64,000 bases of DNA, from NCBI GenBank assembly GCA_964489835.1, contig CAZBBC010000014.1:1-64000 (forward strand), written 5' to 3'. Below the pieces are notes generated by a model that ran no database searches, was not told where the DNA came from, and worked only from the letters and a program-made list of their open reading frames with translations. The DNA is from CAZBBC01 sp964489835. Lineage in GTDB: Bacteria > Calditrichota > Calditrichia > JAJRVZ01. Below, piece after piece: positions 37,600-47,700 of the stretch; positions within the stretch are counted from its first letter, which is position 1; the number at the start of each line of letters is the position of its first letter. Position numbers and translations under genes: made by a program.

Positions 37600-38169
37600 A
37601 TGATGGATTTTATCTCAAAAATAGATACGGCACTTTTTTATTTTATAAATGTAAGTTTACAAAATCCCGTTTCGGACTGGTTTATGCCATTTATCACTGA
37701 AAAGTATCACTGGTTTCCGGTCTGGGGAGTTGCGATTATCGGGCTCATCTGGAAGGGGGGGAAAAGGGGAAGACTGGTCGTATTACTTATCATACCGGTA
37801 ATCTTTTTAAGCGATCAGATTGCCGCTCATATTTTAAAGCCGATCTTCGGACGTCCCAGACCTTGTGTCACGCTTCCGGATGTTCATCTCCTGGTAGGAA
37901 TGAAGACTTCCTTATCATTTCCATCGGCCCATGCCTCAAATTTCTTTGCCACGGCTACAACCTTCAATTATTTTTATCCAAAATATCGATGGTGGTATTT
38001 TGGTGCCGCTTCTCTGGTGGCCATCTCCCGGGTAGCGATTGGGGTGCACTATCCGTTCGATATCATTGTGGGGGCTATTCTCGGTGCTATCTGTGCCTAT
38101 ACGGTAATTTACACCTGGCGTGTTATCGACAATATCTGGCGGAAAAAAGGGACATCTAAACAACTATGA
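37600..38169 (+). CDS. PAP2-family membrane phosphatase
   Basis: A 189-residue integral membrane lipid phosphatase. The three PAP2 motifs are present: KPIFGRPRP (KxxxxxxRP), SFPSAHASN (PSGH, here PSAH) and SRVAIGVHYPFDI (SRxxxxxHxxxD). Undecaprenyl pyrophosphate or phosphatidylglycerophosphate are plausible substrates; sequence does not decide. Its TGA overlaps the stop codon of the converging phosphatase gene within the six bases 38164-38169. Confidence 0.88.
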   Translation: MMDFISKIDTALFYFINVSLQNPVSDWFMPFITEKYHWFPVWGVAIIGLIWKGGKRGRLVVLLIIPVIFLSDQIAAHILKPIFGRPRPCVTLPDVHLLVGMKTSLSFPSAHASNFFATATTFNYFYPKYRWWYFGAASLVAISRVAIGVHYPFDIIVGAILGAICAYTVIYTWRVIDNIWRKKGTSKQL

Positions 38170-40674
38170 GATAATTTTTACAACAATACCTGTGGCATCA
38201 TCCAGTTGTTGGCCGGAAGAGTGACTAAATATTGCATCCTGCAATTTGTTCATGATGGCTGTGGCATTTTCGTTTACATTATTGAAAACGATATCACATA
38301 GGTTTTTTTCGCCAAAAGGTTGCATTTCTTTATTCATGGCCTCCATAAAACCATCGGTTAGAAATACAAAAAGATCACCGACGGTGTAGTTGATTTTATG
38401 GGAGATAAGTTCATTTTTGAACTGGTCTGTACCAGCGATACCAAAAGCAATCCCACCCGGCTCAATTACTTCTATTTTCTTCCTGGATGAATCATAATAG
38501 ATCAATCCATTGTGACCCATACGATAGATATTAACAGTTCGATCGAGAGAATTAAAAATACCATAGAGAGCGGTAAAAAAGAAATCCTGATCGAAATGTC
38601 TTCGGATTAATGTGTTTAATCGCTCAAACATTACCTCCGTAGGAAGATTCTCCAATTGCAGGGTTTGTAAAAATCCCTGAATTTTAGACATGTAGATAGC
38701 CCCGGAAGTTCCTTTGCCTACGACATCAGCAACAAGTAAACCCAGTTGATCTTTATCTATTTCCAGATAATCATAGTAATCACCACCTACTTCTGTTGCT
38801 GCGGTCAGTGAGGAGCATATCTGTAAACCGGAATGGTCCGGATCACATTTTGGCAAAGAGTTTAGTTGGATCTGTCGGGCGATTTCAAGTTCTTTCTTCA
38901 AACGCTCTTTCTCAGAATTTTCCTCGTATAATCTTGCTCTATCGAAAGCAGTACCCAGGTTCTCGGCAAACAGGGCCAGTAGTTCAAAATCATCGTAATT
39001 ATAAGGACTTTCTGAGAGTTTCTCCCCGGTAAAAAGAATTGCTTCCAGTTTGTCTCTACCGGAAATAATCGGTGTGCCGCATTGGATCAAGGATTCCGTT
39101 TCCTTCAGAGATTCTATTTCCATAATTTCTTCCGGGCTTAGGCGCTTTTTTAAATGTGTTAAGTTTTGGACCATCTGGTCAGAAAAGGTTATGTTTTTTG
39201 AGATTAATGGGGCTAGATTCCCCCGCGCACTGAGAATTTGATAACTTCCATTATTTACAAAAGCCAGAGAGGTACCTTTAATTTTCATAATATTTTGAAT
39301 CTGGTCGACAGATTTTTGGCCAATATCTTCCCGGGTAAAATAAGATGACAGGAGTTCACCAAATTGTTTTAAGGCGTTCCGGTAGTCATATTTTTGCTGA
39401 AAAAATAATCGGTCGATCAGTAATTGTAATCTGTTTTTAAACAGATAAAGAAAAAAAGCGAGTGCTATGGCAAAGAATATTTGATACCCTGCTTTTATTT
39501 GGTGCTGTATTTCCGGGCTTAACTGATTGGTATTTCTGACCTCTAATGAAGCGCCGGTAATAAAGAAAGCCGGAAGATCGATCTCCCAGCGGGGTAAAAA
39601 TTTTATTAAAAGGAACAATGCGAATACAAAGGCTAAAAACAGAGATACCTGGATGATGGTGTAGACGAGTGAGAGACGGATCCGGATATATATGTCAAAT
39701 ATCCGATAGCGCACGGTTGTGTAAAAAAAAGATAAAGGCAACAGTATTATAATAAAAGCGAGAGATTCATACAATGGACGTCGCTGACCTGCTGATATGG
39801 CAAAAAGTGCGGCACCAAGAAACACAACAACAATTAATATTCCTGTTAATTTTATTATCTTTTGCTTTCCAATATATTCTTTTCGCCGCTTTTTCCAATA
39901 GGCAATTTCAATGCCAGCCATGTACAATAATGGGATGAGCAGCCCAATGGGGTAAACAATGTAAAATCTTATTGCCAGATAAAATGAACCGATGATCATT
40001 ATTCCGGCCAGGATGTAATGAAAATATATCATCCAGAAACGATTGATTTGCGCATATTTTTTTTCGGGAAAGTAAAGAGAGGTATGGCTCATCAGGGCAA
40101 TGGTTAAATAGGTGCTGGCTATAATCAACAGTGCAAATAGTTTATAAAGCAGGGGCCGTTGTGAAATGTTAGAGGCCAATTGAATGTTCATAAAGCAAAA
40201 AGACAGGATTAATATAGCCAGAGCGAGTAACCGTACATATTCTTGCTCCGGTTTGAGCAAAATGAGGAAAAGAGCGAAAAAAAGAAATAAGAGACCGGCT
40301 ATATCCAAACCGACGATCCTCAGAGGTACCCCAAATAATGCCAGGTTTACTTTAACATCAAAAACTCTGCCGTTGCGTTCAATGGTATAAATAAGGCTTT
40401 CGCCGGCTTCAGCCCGATCCAGAAAACTCTGGGCATGATTGGCGGAACGGACACTATCACCATTGATCATTACCAGCCGGTCGCCTACTTGTAATCCGGC
40501 CGCTTCCGATACACCGCCGGATGTTACATCGGAAATGACCACTCCTTCGCTTTTATTCCCATACCAGTTTTCATCAGACATTTGACTGGCAAGATATGAG
40601 AGATGAAATATGCTCATAAAAAGGATGATGAGGGCGCCAATAATAAATAATAGCCGTATGGTTGTTTTATTCAT
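38164..40674 (-). CDS. Membrane PDZ-GAF-SpoIIE (PP2C) serine phosphatase
   Basis: A large signalling phosphatase (about 836 residues). Order: first membrane helix (about 8-28), a periplasmic PDZ domain (about 42-110; VVISDVTSGGVSEAAGLQVGDRL), seven to nine membrane helices (about 115-400), a GAF-like domain (about 430-580), a coiled linker (EKERLKKELEIARQIQLNSLP), and a C-terminal SpoIIE-type PP2C phosphatase (about 600-836). Metal-binding motifs are intact: EVGGDYYD, VADVVGKG, LTDGFME and DDATG. Family members dephosphorylate anti-anti-sigma factors (RsbU-like). No STAS or anti-sigma gene is adjacent. I take the ATG at 40674; a GTG two codons earlier is possible. Confidence 0.9.
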   Translation of the reverse strand: MNKTTIRLLFIIGALIILFMSIFHLSYLASQMSDENWYGNKSEGVVISDVTSGGVSEAAGLQVGDRLVMINGDSVRSANHAQSFLDRAEAGESLIYTIERNGRVFDVKVNLALFGVPLRIVGLDIAGLLFLFFALFLILLKPEQEYVRLLALAILILSFCFMNIQLASNISQRPLLYKLFALLIIASTYLTIALMSHTSLYFPEKKYAQINRFWMIYFHYILAGIMIIGSFYLAIRFYIVYPIGLLIPLLYMAGIEIAYWKKRRKEYIGKQKIIKLTGILIVVVFLGAALFAISAGQRRPLYESLAFIIILLPLSFFYTTVRYRIFDIYIRIRLSLVYTIIQVSLFLAFVFALFLLIKFLPRWEIDLPAFFITGASLEVRNTNQLSPEIQHQIKAGYQIFFAIALAFFLYLFKNRLQLLIDRLFFQQKYDYRNALKQFGELLSSYFTREDIGQKSVDQIQNIMKIKGTSLAFVNNGSYQILSARGNLAPLISKNITFSDQMVQNLTHLKKRLSPEEIMEIESLKETESLIQCGTPIISGRDKLEAILFTGEKLSESPYNYDDFELLALFAENLGTAFDRARLYEENSEKERLKKELEIARQIQLNSLPKCDPDHSGLQICSSLTAATEVGGDYYDYLEIDKDQLGLLVADVVGKGTSGAIYMSKIQGFLQTLQLENLPTEVMFERLNTLIRRHFDQDFFFTALYGIFNSLDRTVNIYRMGHNGLIYYDSSRKKIEVIEPGGIAFGIAGTDQFKNELISHKINYTVGDLFVFLTDGFMEAMNKEMQPFGEKNLCDIVFNNVNENATAIMNKLQDAIFSHSSGQQLDDATGIVVKIIS

Positions 40675-40999
40675 GGTCACTTGCCGTATAGGTTTATTTT
40701 TCTAAACGAATGTTTTTAAACAAGGTTACATTTTATATGAAAAATTCAGTATAATTTAACAAATCATAAATATTTAATAAATTACAAATTTTTAATTGGT
40801 AACTGGGAACTCGGAATTGGGAATCACAAATTACGAATTACAAATTACAAATTATATGATTAATATTTTGTAGGATTAAAAAATCATTAAGAAAAAGACA
40901 AAAGTTCTTGAAAACTTTGAATAAATTCGTGGATAAAGTTCTTTAAAAATTTGCATTTCTGCTGATGTTTTATATATTTAAACCTTTTTTGAGAGGAAA
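40675..40999. other. Divergent intergenic region with short direct repeats
   Basis: About 325 AT-rich bases with no supported gene. 40.80-40.86 kb contains GGGAACTCGGAATTGGGAAT and then the tandem ACAAATTACGAATTACAAAT type repeats seen at other gaps. It must also hold the promoters of the divergent phosphatase and nrnA genes. Confidence 0.45.
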
Positions 41000-41983
41000 A
41001 TGTTGAAAGCAAAAATCGCACACCAGAAATCGGCGAAAAAGGTTTTAGATTTTCTTAAGAAGAGCAATCAAATACTGTTATCCGCCCATGTGAATGCGGA
41101 TGGTGATGCCATTGCTTCGGTAATTGCGATGGGATTATTACTGGAACAATTAGGTAAAAAATTTTACATGGTTTTTCAAGACGCACAGGTTGATACACGT
41201 TTTGATTATTTGAAGAATTTCAAAAAGATCTATTCCTATGAACCTTCTCAGCATTTTCCGATTGAAATCGCTGTTATTCTGGATGTACCCGGTGTTAACC
41301 GGCTTGGAAAGGTGAAAAAGATCCTACCGGATCGCTCCAAAGTGGTCAAAATTGATCATCACCCCATCGAAGATGATTTCGCCCACATAAGCATGGTTGA
41401 TGAAAAAGCTTCCTCCGCCACTCAATTGGTTTATGAAATCATTGAATTGGCAGAAATAAAGATAGATACTCATCTTGCAAACGCAATTTATACCGGCATT
41501 GTTTATGATACGGGACGCTTTTCCTTTTCAAATACGACAGCCAGGGATATGTACATTTGTGGCAGGATGATAGAAATCGGGGTAAATCCTGCGGATATTA
41601 ACAACCGTATTTTCTTTGAGAATTCATTTGATGCCATCCGGATCATCGGTAAAGGTCTTGCGGCGATGGAGAATTATTTAGAGAGTGCCGTTAACGTGAT
41701 CTATCTTGATTATAACACGATCAGTCAAAACCAACATAGTGAAATTGAAGAACTGGCAAATTACAGTATTGCGATTCGTGGTGGTAAAGTCGGCGTATTT
41801 ATCAGAGAAATCAGACCACGATTCCACAAAATCAGTTTACGGGCCAAGGTAAATATCGATGTAAACAAAGTAGCTAAAGTGTTTGAAGGGGGAGGTCACA
41901 CCCGTGCTGCCGGCTGCCGGATTGAAGGAACAAAAAAAGAAGTGATCAGTAAAATTCTGGCCGAAATAGAAAAACAACTTTAA
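41000..41983 (+). CDS. nrnA: DHH-family phosphoesterase, NrnA type
   Basis: A 327-residue cytoplasmic enzyme of the DHH/DHHA1 family: bacterial NrnA degrades short oligoribonucleotides and pAp, and relatives cleave c-di-AMP intermediates. Metal motifs: HVNADGDAIAS (DxD), LDVPGVNR, KIDHHPIEDD (DHH), and YDTGRFSFSN. The C-terminal DHHA1 domain has the substrate motif GGGHTRAAGCRIEG. A GAGAGG Shine-Dalgarno precedes the ATG. Confidence 0.92.
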   Translation: MLKAKIAHQKSAKKVLDFLKKSNQILLSAHVNADGDAIASVIAMGLLLEQLGKKFYMVFQDAQVDTRFDYLKNFKKIYSYEPSQHFPIEIAVILDVPGVNRLGKVKKILPDRSKVVKIDHHPIEDDFAHISMVDEKASSATQLVYEIIELAEIKIDTHLANAIYTGIVYDTGRFSFSNTTARDMYICGRMIEIGVNPADINNRIFFENSFDAIRIIGKGLAAMENYLESAVNVIYLDYNTISQNQHSEIEELANYSIAIRGGKVGVFIREIRPRFHKISLRAKVNIDVNKVAKVFEGGGHTRAAGCRIEGTKKEVISKILAEIEKQL

Positions 41984-42009
41984 TTATAAATTCGTAATTC
42001 GTAATTTCT

Positions 42010-42063
42010 TATACCTTATACCTTATACCTTATACCTTATACCTTATACCTTATACCTTATAC
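42010..42063. repeat. Heptanucleotide tandem repeat (ACCTTAT)n
   Basis: ACCTTAT is repeated seven to eight times without interruption just after nrnA and before the ispG stop. It is intergenic, so copy-number change would not alter a protein. The only microsatellite-like array of this quality that I noticed. Confidence 0.9.
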
Positions 42064-42101
42064 CCATAAGGCGCCTGACAATGCGCCTCTACATTATACG
42101 G

Positions 42102-43310
42102 TCACACCCTTTGTCCATAGGTCTTTTTCACATAATCATTTAAAATTTGTTGAAAATCTTCTGCAATATGATCTCCCTTTAACGTTGTGCTGTGTTTCCC
42201 GTCGGTATATACCGGTGCTTTAGGATCCTCACCGGTTCCGGGTAGCGAAATACCGATATTTGCATGTTTGGATTCGCCCGGACCGTTTACGACGCATCCC
42301 ATCACCGCGACTTTCATTTCTTCCACACCTGGGAATTGTGTACGCCATCGCGGGATTTCCTCGCGGATATACTGGTTAATTTTTTCAGCCAATTGCTGAA
42401 AGAGGATACTCGTTGTCCGTCCGCAGCCGGGGCAGGCAGTTACCTGTGGTGTGAAACTGCGTAATTCTAAACTTTGCAAAACCTGCTGTGCCACAAGCAC
42501 TTCTTCGCTGCGATCACCCCCGGGTTGGGGAGTCAGCGAAACCCGGATAGTATCCCCGATTCCTTCCTGGAGGAGAATCGATAAACCTGCTGTGCTGGCG
42601 ATAATCCCTTTGCTGCCCATACCGGCTTCGGTAAGGCCAAGATGAAGGGGGTAATCACATTCCTGAGCGAGTAAACGATAGACGGTAACAAGATCCTGTA
42701 CACCGGAAACCTTAGCACTGATGATGATATGGTTATGGCCCAACCCGATATCTTCTGCCAGGCGGGCCGATCGAAGTGCGCTTTCCACCATGGCCCGGAT
42801 AGTGACTTCCTTGGTTGATAGTGGTTGTGATTGTTGGGAATTTTTATCCATCATCTCAGTCAATAACTGTTTATCTAAAGAACCCCAGTTTACCCCGATA
42901 CGGACCGGTTTATCATATTTTAAAGCTTGTTCAATAATAGTCGTGAAATTTTTATCCCGTGACTTGGTCCCCACATTACCGGGATTGATGCGATATTTTG
43001 CCAGTGCTCTGGCACAATCAGGGTAGCGGGTTAGCAGTAAATGGCCATTGTAGTGAAAATCGCCGATAACAGGAACGGTAATGTTCTTCTTTCTTAACGC
43101 GTCGACAATCTCAGGAACTGCCTTTGCGGCTGGATCATTATTAACAGTAATCCGGACCAATTCTGATCCGGCTTTTGCCAAATTGGCGATCTGATTAACA
43201 GTAGATCCCATATCGGAGGTATCCGTATTCGTCATTGACTGAATCGTGATGGGATGTTCACTGCCAATCCGTATGTCTCCCACTTTTACAGTTACTGTCT
43301 TACGTCTCAC
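42102..43310 (-). CDS. ispG: 4-hydroxy-3-methylbut-2-enyl diphosphate synthase
   Basis: The penultimate enzyme of the MEP isoprenoid pathway: reduces MEcPP to HMBPP using a [4Fe-4S] cluster. The N-terminal TIM barrel starts [15 protein letters not shown] and has RINPGNVG and [11 protein letters not shown]. Cluster cysteines C293 and C296 are in TACPGCGRT and C339 in [11 protein letters not shown]. 402 residues with no insert domain, as in most bacteria. GTG start with GGGAG five bases upstream. Confidence 0.95.
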   Translation of the reverse strand: MRRKTVTVKVGDIRIGSEHPITIQSMTNTDTSDMGSTVNQIANLAKAGSELVRITVNNDPAAKAVPEIVDALRKKNITVPVIGDFHYNGHLLLTRYPDCARALAKYRINPGNVGTKSRDKNFTTIIEQALKYDKPVRIGVNWGSLDKQLLTEMMDKNSQQSQPLSTKEVTIRAMVESALRSARLAEDIGLGHNHIIISAKVSGVQDLVTVYRLLAQECDYPLHLGLTEAGMGSKGIIASTAGLSILLQEGIGDTIRVSLTPQPGGDRSEEVLVAQQVLQSLELRSFTPQVTACPGCGRTTSILFQQLAEKINQYIREEIPRWRTQFPGVEEMKVAVMGCVVNGPGESKHANIGISLPGTGEDPKAPVYTDGKHSTTLKGDHIAEDFQQILNDYVKKTYGQRV

Positions 43311-43730
43311 AAGAACTCCCTTTTAGTTATATCATTTTCAATATCCATAACCTGCCAACGCTAACTATTTTTTGATCAAGATTCAATTTTATCTGACGAT
43401 AATTTTATAATAATTGAGAAATTGACACATAATAATTCATATAAACTAAAATAATAAATGACCCGATCTATTTATAAACCACGAAGCATGCGAAGGTCTT
43501 ATCGAAATTAAGAATTAATAATTACGAATTAAGAATGTAAATATATAAATGACATAATGTTAGCGCCTATAGCTTCTTGTTCAAATTCATAATTCTAAAT
43601 TCTTAATTCTTAATTGTTTTTTATCTTCGTGGTGACTAATTCTGAATAATAGAAAAAAATCAATTTATAAACTTCATCATGACTTATTTATGCTACTCAG
43701 GTTTAAAAATATAAGAGGAGTGAGGACTCT
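43311..43730. other. Divergent intergenic region ispG/CsgG-PEGA gene
   Basis: 420 bases without a gene. 43464-43637 is a copy of the CACGAAG repeat family; the rest is AT-rich and must hold both promoters. Confidence 0.5.
43464..43637. repeat. CACGAAG-family dispersed repeat (copy 2)
   Basis: Left end GATCTATTTATAAACCACGA followed by AGCATGCGAAGGTC; right end TCATAATTCTAAATTCTTAA then TTGTTTTTTATCTTCGTGG. Both ends and the TAATTCTAAATTCTTAATTG core recur at 62.71-62.88 kb. Inverted CCACGAAG/CTTCGTGG ends make it MITE-like. Confidence 0.65.
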
Positions 43731-44651
43731 ATGAATTCGATGGTTAAAATTTCCCTTTTAATTTTAGTCTGTTTAACGACTTTAACAAACAGCTGGGCCC
43801 AGGACCAGAAAAAACTGCGTATTGCTATTCTTGATTTTACCAATACCGGTGGTTTATCGAAACAGGAAACCGTGACCCTCGGTAACCGTTTGCGCTCGAT
43901 GCTGGTGAAAACCGATGCATTTGTCGTTCTGGAACGGGGGCAGATGGACGATATTCTGGACGAACAGGGATTTCAGCAGACCGGTTGCACGACGACGGAA
44001 TGTGCCGTTGAAATGGGAAAATTACTGAATATGGAGAAAATGATCAGCGGTACGATTGGCAAACTGGGACAGACCTATACCATAGATCTTTCCCTGATTG
44101 ACGTCAAAACGGCTGAGATAGAAAAGTCGTTTTTCCGTGATTTTAAAGGTGAAATTGATGGATTGCTTGCTATGATGCAGGGTATTGCCAATCAGGTTGC
44201 TACCATTGTTGGTTCTCCTTCTGAAAAAAAAGCGATACTCAGGGCAGAAGAAAAAATAGTCACTTTAGAAATTACCTCTGATCCGGAAGGGGCTACCATT
44301 TTTATAAATGAAAAGGAAGCCGGTAAAACCCCCTTTAAAAGCAATGCCAGAGAGGGACTAAACGTCAATATACGTCTGGAAAAAGCCAATTATAAACCGT
44401 GGACAAAAACCATACGGATCACGGAGGATGAGGAAGTTGAGGCAAGATTGGAATATACCAAAGCCTATCAGAAGGCGATGTCTGCAGCAGAAGCCAGTGA
44501 AGGTGGCGGCAGTCTCTGGTGGTGGATTGGAGGTGGCGCTCTGGTGGTTGCAGGGGCTGCCGTATTATTAATGGGTGGTAGTAGTGGCGATGATCCCAGC
44601 GGAACCGAAGATCAGGGATTTCCCATGCCGCCGGATAGACCCTCTAATTGA
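43731..44651 (+). CDS. CsgG-like/PEGA-domain envelope protein
   Basis: A 306-residue exported protein of unknown function. Signal peptide MNSMVKISLLILVCLTTLTN to SWAQ. Residues about 25-160 (KKLRIAILDFTNTGGLSKQE, TLGNRLRSMLVKTDAFVVLER, MISGTIGKLGQTYTIDLSLID) match the CsgG/DUF4384-like fold that regulates or assembles surface proteins. Residues about 175-245 are a PEGA domain (SDPEGATIFINEKEAGKTPF). A C-terminal hydrophobic helix (WWWIGGGALVVAGAAVLLMGG) and a polar tail follow. It is 56 bases upstream of the giant type IX cargo gene, so the two may be co-expressed; a physical link is only inference. Confidence 0.78.
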   Translation: MNSMVKISLLILVCLTTLTNSWAQDQKKLRIAILDFTNTGGLSKQETVTLGNRLRSMLVKTDAFVVLERGQMDDILDEQGFQQTGCTTTECAVEMGKLLNMEKMISGTIGKLGQTYTIDLSLIDVKTAEIEKSFFRDFKGEIDGLLAMMQGIANQVATIVGSPSEKKAILRAEEKIVTLEITSDPEGATIFINEKEAGKTPFKSNAREGLNVNIRLEKANYKPWTKTIRITEDEEVEARLEYTKAYQKAMSAAEASEGGGSLWWWIGGGALVVAGAAVLLMGGSSGDDPSGTEDQGFPMPPDRPSN

Positions 44652-44707
44652 TTTATAAAATATATGTAATGATGCAAATTGATTAGGAAAATGAGGACAA
44701 TCTTAAA

Positions 44708-47700
44708 ATGAAAATAAATATTCAAAAACTACTTTTAATTCTCTATCTAATTATAACACCCGTTAGCACCGCTTTTTCCCAGGAGTTCATAATACCGACC
44801 AATGGTCCGGAAGGGATTGAGGCCCGATCAATAGCAATTCACCCAAACGGGAGCATTTTTGTTAGTGCTCAGGGCGGCAGTTATTACGAATCAACAGATC
44901 AGGGAAATACCTGGGTGTGGAAATCCCGAAGAAATTATGGATGCGAGGCAATGATTGTTACAAGTTGGGGAGATATTTTTATTGGTGAATCATCAAGAAT
45001 AGTTAAATCTTCAGATTTAGGTGTTACATGGGAAGAGATTCATAGTCTTCCTTCACAGAACAGCATCATTTCCCTGCTTTTTAATAAAAATACCGGTGAT
45101 GTATTAGCAGGAACATATTATGCCGGTATATTTGTATCTGATGACTCGGGCGCGACCTGGCAATCGAAAAATAACAATTTAACCAGTTTTGCCGGGATGA
45201 GAATTAACAGTTTATATCAACATACGAGTGGTGACATCTATGCCACAGGGACTAATTATTCCGGTGATGGTTTCATCTACCGGTCCAAAGATAATGCCGA
45301 GTCGTGGACGGTTCTTGGCGATGCTATTGAAGACAAATACTATGAAGATATCACGCTTACTTCGGATAACAGGATATTTGTAGTAACCCGGAATGGTTCT
45401 ATATTCCGTTCTGATGATGGAGGTACCACTTGGCAAAATTTTAATTCCGGAATTAGTGAACCAGCTTTTCGATCAATTGCATCACTGCCTGGTATACCCT
45501 ATGATGTTCTTTTAGTCGGCACTACCCACGCGGGTGTATATAGGAGTGATAATTATGGCTTTACCTGGACTCATTTGAACAATCAGGGAATTTATGGTCT
45601 AAATACCCTGGACATTAAATATGATAATGCTAACGGAGTTAGCTATCTCTCACTACAAAATGCTGGGATTTTTCGGTCAGATACCGAAGGACTTCATTGG
45701 ACCGCACAGAATAAAGGACTGGCCAACACGGATGTGCAGGATGTTATTGTCAATGAAAATAATATCCTTTTTGCGGGTGTCTGGTGGGCTGGTGTTTATC
45801 GATCTTATGATGGTGGGGAAAACTGGAAATGGATCTCGGCCGATTTTGCTATACCCTCGGTTTTATCTTTGACATCTAAACCAGGTTATATATTTGCAGG
45901 TACAGCGGGTGATGGTGTTTATGTCTCTACCGATGAAGGAGATAGTTGGGCTCAAACAGGATTAGCAGATGCAGGCTGGATCACGGCTATGGTTGTGGGA
46001 TCTTCCGGTGAAATATACGCTGGTAACACAGGAGGTGAAATTTATCAAACAACAAATAATGGCTCTTTATGGAACCTGTTGTCCTATAATGTTGGTGATG
46101 AGGTATTGGATATGGTCCTAAATCCGCATACAAATTCTATATTTGTGGCGGTTGATGACCTCTCGACCGGGGGTATTCATCGTTCCACAGATGGTGGTGC
46201 GACCTGGACTAAATATACGGAGTTAAGCAGCACTCGTGTACATTCATTAACTGTATCACCTGTGGAGAATATCATGTATGCCAGTACCGCTGATAATGGC
46301 ATATATGTGTCAATGGATAACGGCGACAGCTGGTCTAAACCGGCGAATAACAATTTATCTAACTGGATAGATGCAGTGGCTGTAAATTCTCTGGGTGAGA
46401 TATTTGCCGGAGGTAATAATATATACCGTTCACGAGATAGAGGAGAAAATTTCGAAGTAGTAAGTGATGAACCCTCGAGTACCAATGCAGCCGCCTTTGT
46501 ATTTGACAATTCAGAGGTGCTTTATATTGGTACGGCAGAAGAAAGTGTTTGGCGCTCAGTCAATCCTACCACGTCCCGCAATGTCCATTTTTCGGTTAGC
46601 ATGAAATACCAGGATGGATTTTTTCCGGATACAAGCCATGTGGTTGTTCAGGGAACATTCAACAACTGGGGTATTGACGGGGCTTTTGTACTGGACCCGG
46701 AAAATGATGTTGATCTGACCTATTCCGGAACCTTTGTGATCAGCCAATCCAGTGATGGAATCCTTGATGATAATTTTAAATATAGTTATATCGCAGCCGG
46801 TCGTCCGGAGACAAGAGGAATCCGCGAAATTCCATGGGATGGTAAGGAAGATTTGATATTAGATCCGGTTTGGTTTGATGATCAGAAAGAATTTTCGAAA
46901 ATATATAGTGATGAGATCGTTAGTGAGATGACAGATTCAAGAGGTGTGGCCTGGGGCGATTTTGACAATGATGGCTATGAGGATCTGATCATCACCGATA
47001 CGGGCCCCAGTGCCAGAAATGACCTCTTCCGGAATAACCATGATGGGAGTTTTAGCAAAATCACGACCGGACCTATCACCAGCGATGTTGGTGAGTCAAG
47101 AGCAGCCTGTTGGGGAGATTATAATAATGATGGCTGGCTGGATCTCTATATTGCTAATAATAATAATCAAAACAATTTTCTTTACAAAAATAATGGTGAC
47201 GGCAGCTTCAGCAAAATAGAGGGGGGAACAGAAACGGCTCAGGGCGGGAACTCGGTAGGTGCGGTATGGGCCGATTTTGATAATAATGGCTGGCTGGACC
47301 TGTTTGTGGCTAATCAAAGTGGTCAAAATAACTATCTGTTCCTAAATAACGGTGGTGAGAGCTTTACATCTGTTATCAGTGGAAATGTGGTTACCGATGT
47401 TGGTGATTCCAGAGGATGTGCGGCTGCAGATTATGATAATGATGGTGATATGGATTTATTCGTGGCCAATGGTGGTGAGACGGGAGAAAGTAACTTTCTT
47501 TATGCTAATAACGGAGATGGAACCTTTACCAGAATGACTACCAGTACGGTTGGTAATGATGTCAGCATATCCTCAGGGGGCAGCTGGGGGGATTTCAACA
47601 ACGATGGCTGGCTTGATCTCTATGTGACCAACCGTAATGGATCAAAAAATGTTCTCTATAAAAATAATATGGGCGAGAATTTCTTTGCGGTTGGATCTGC

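Noticed and set aside
37936..38163. Frame antisense to the PAP2 gene
   Set aside because: The PAP2 motifs on the plus strand are complete, so the opposite frame is a shadow.
42010..42063. CRISPR-like array
   Set aside because: The repeats are 7 bases, contiguous and lack spacers; no cas gene is present.
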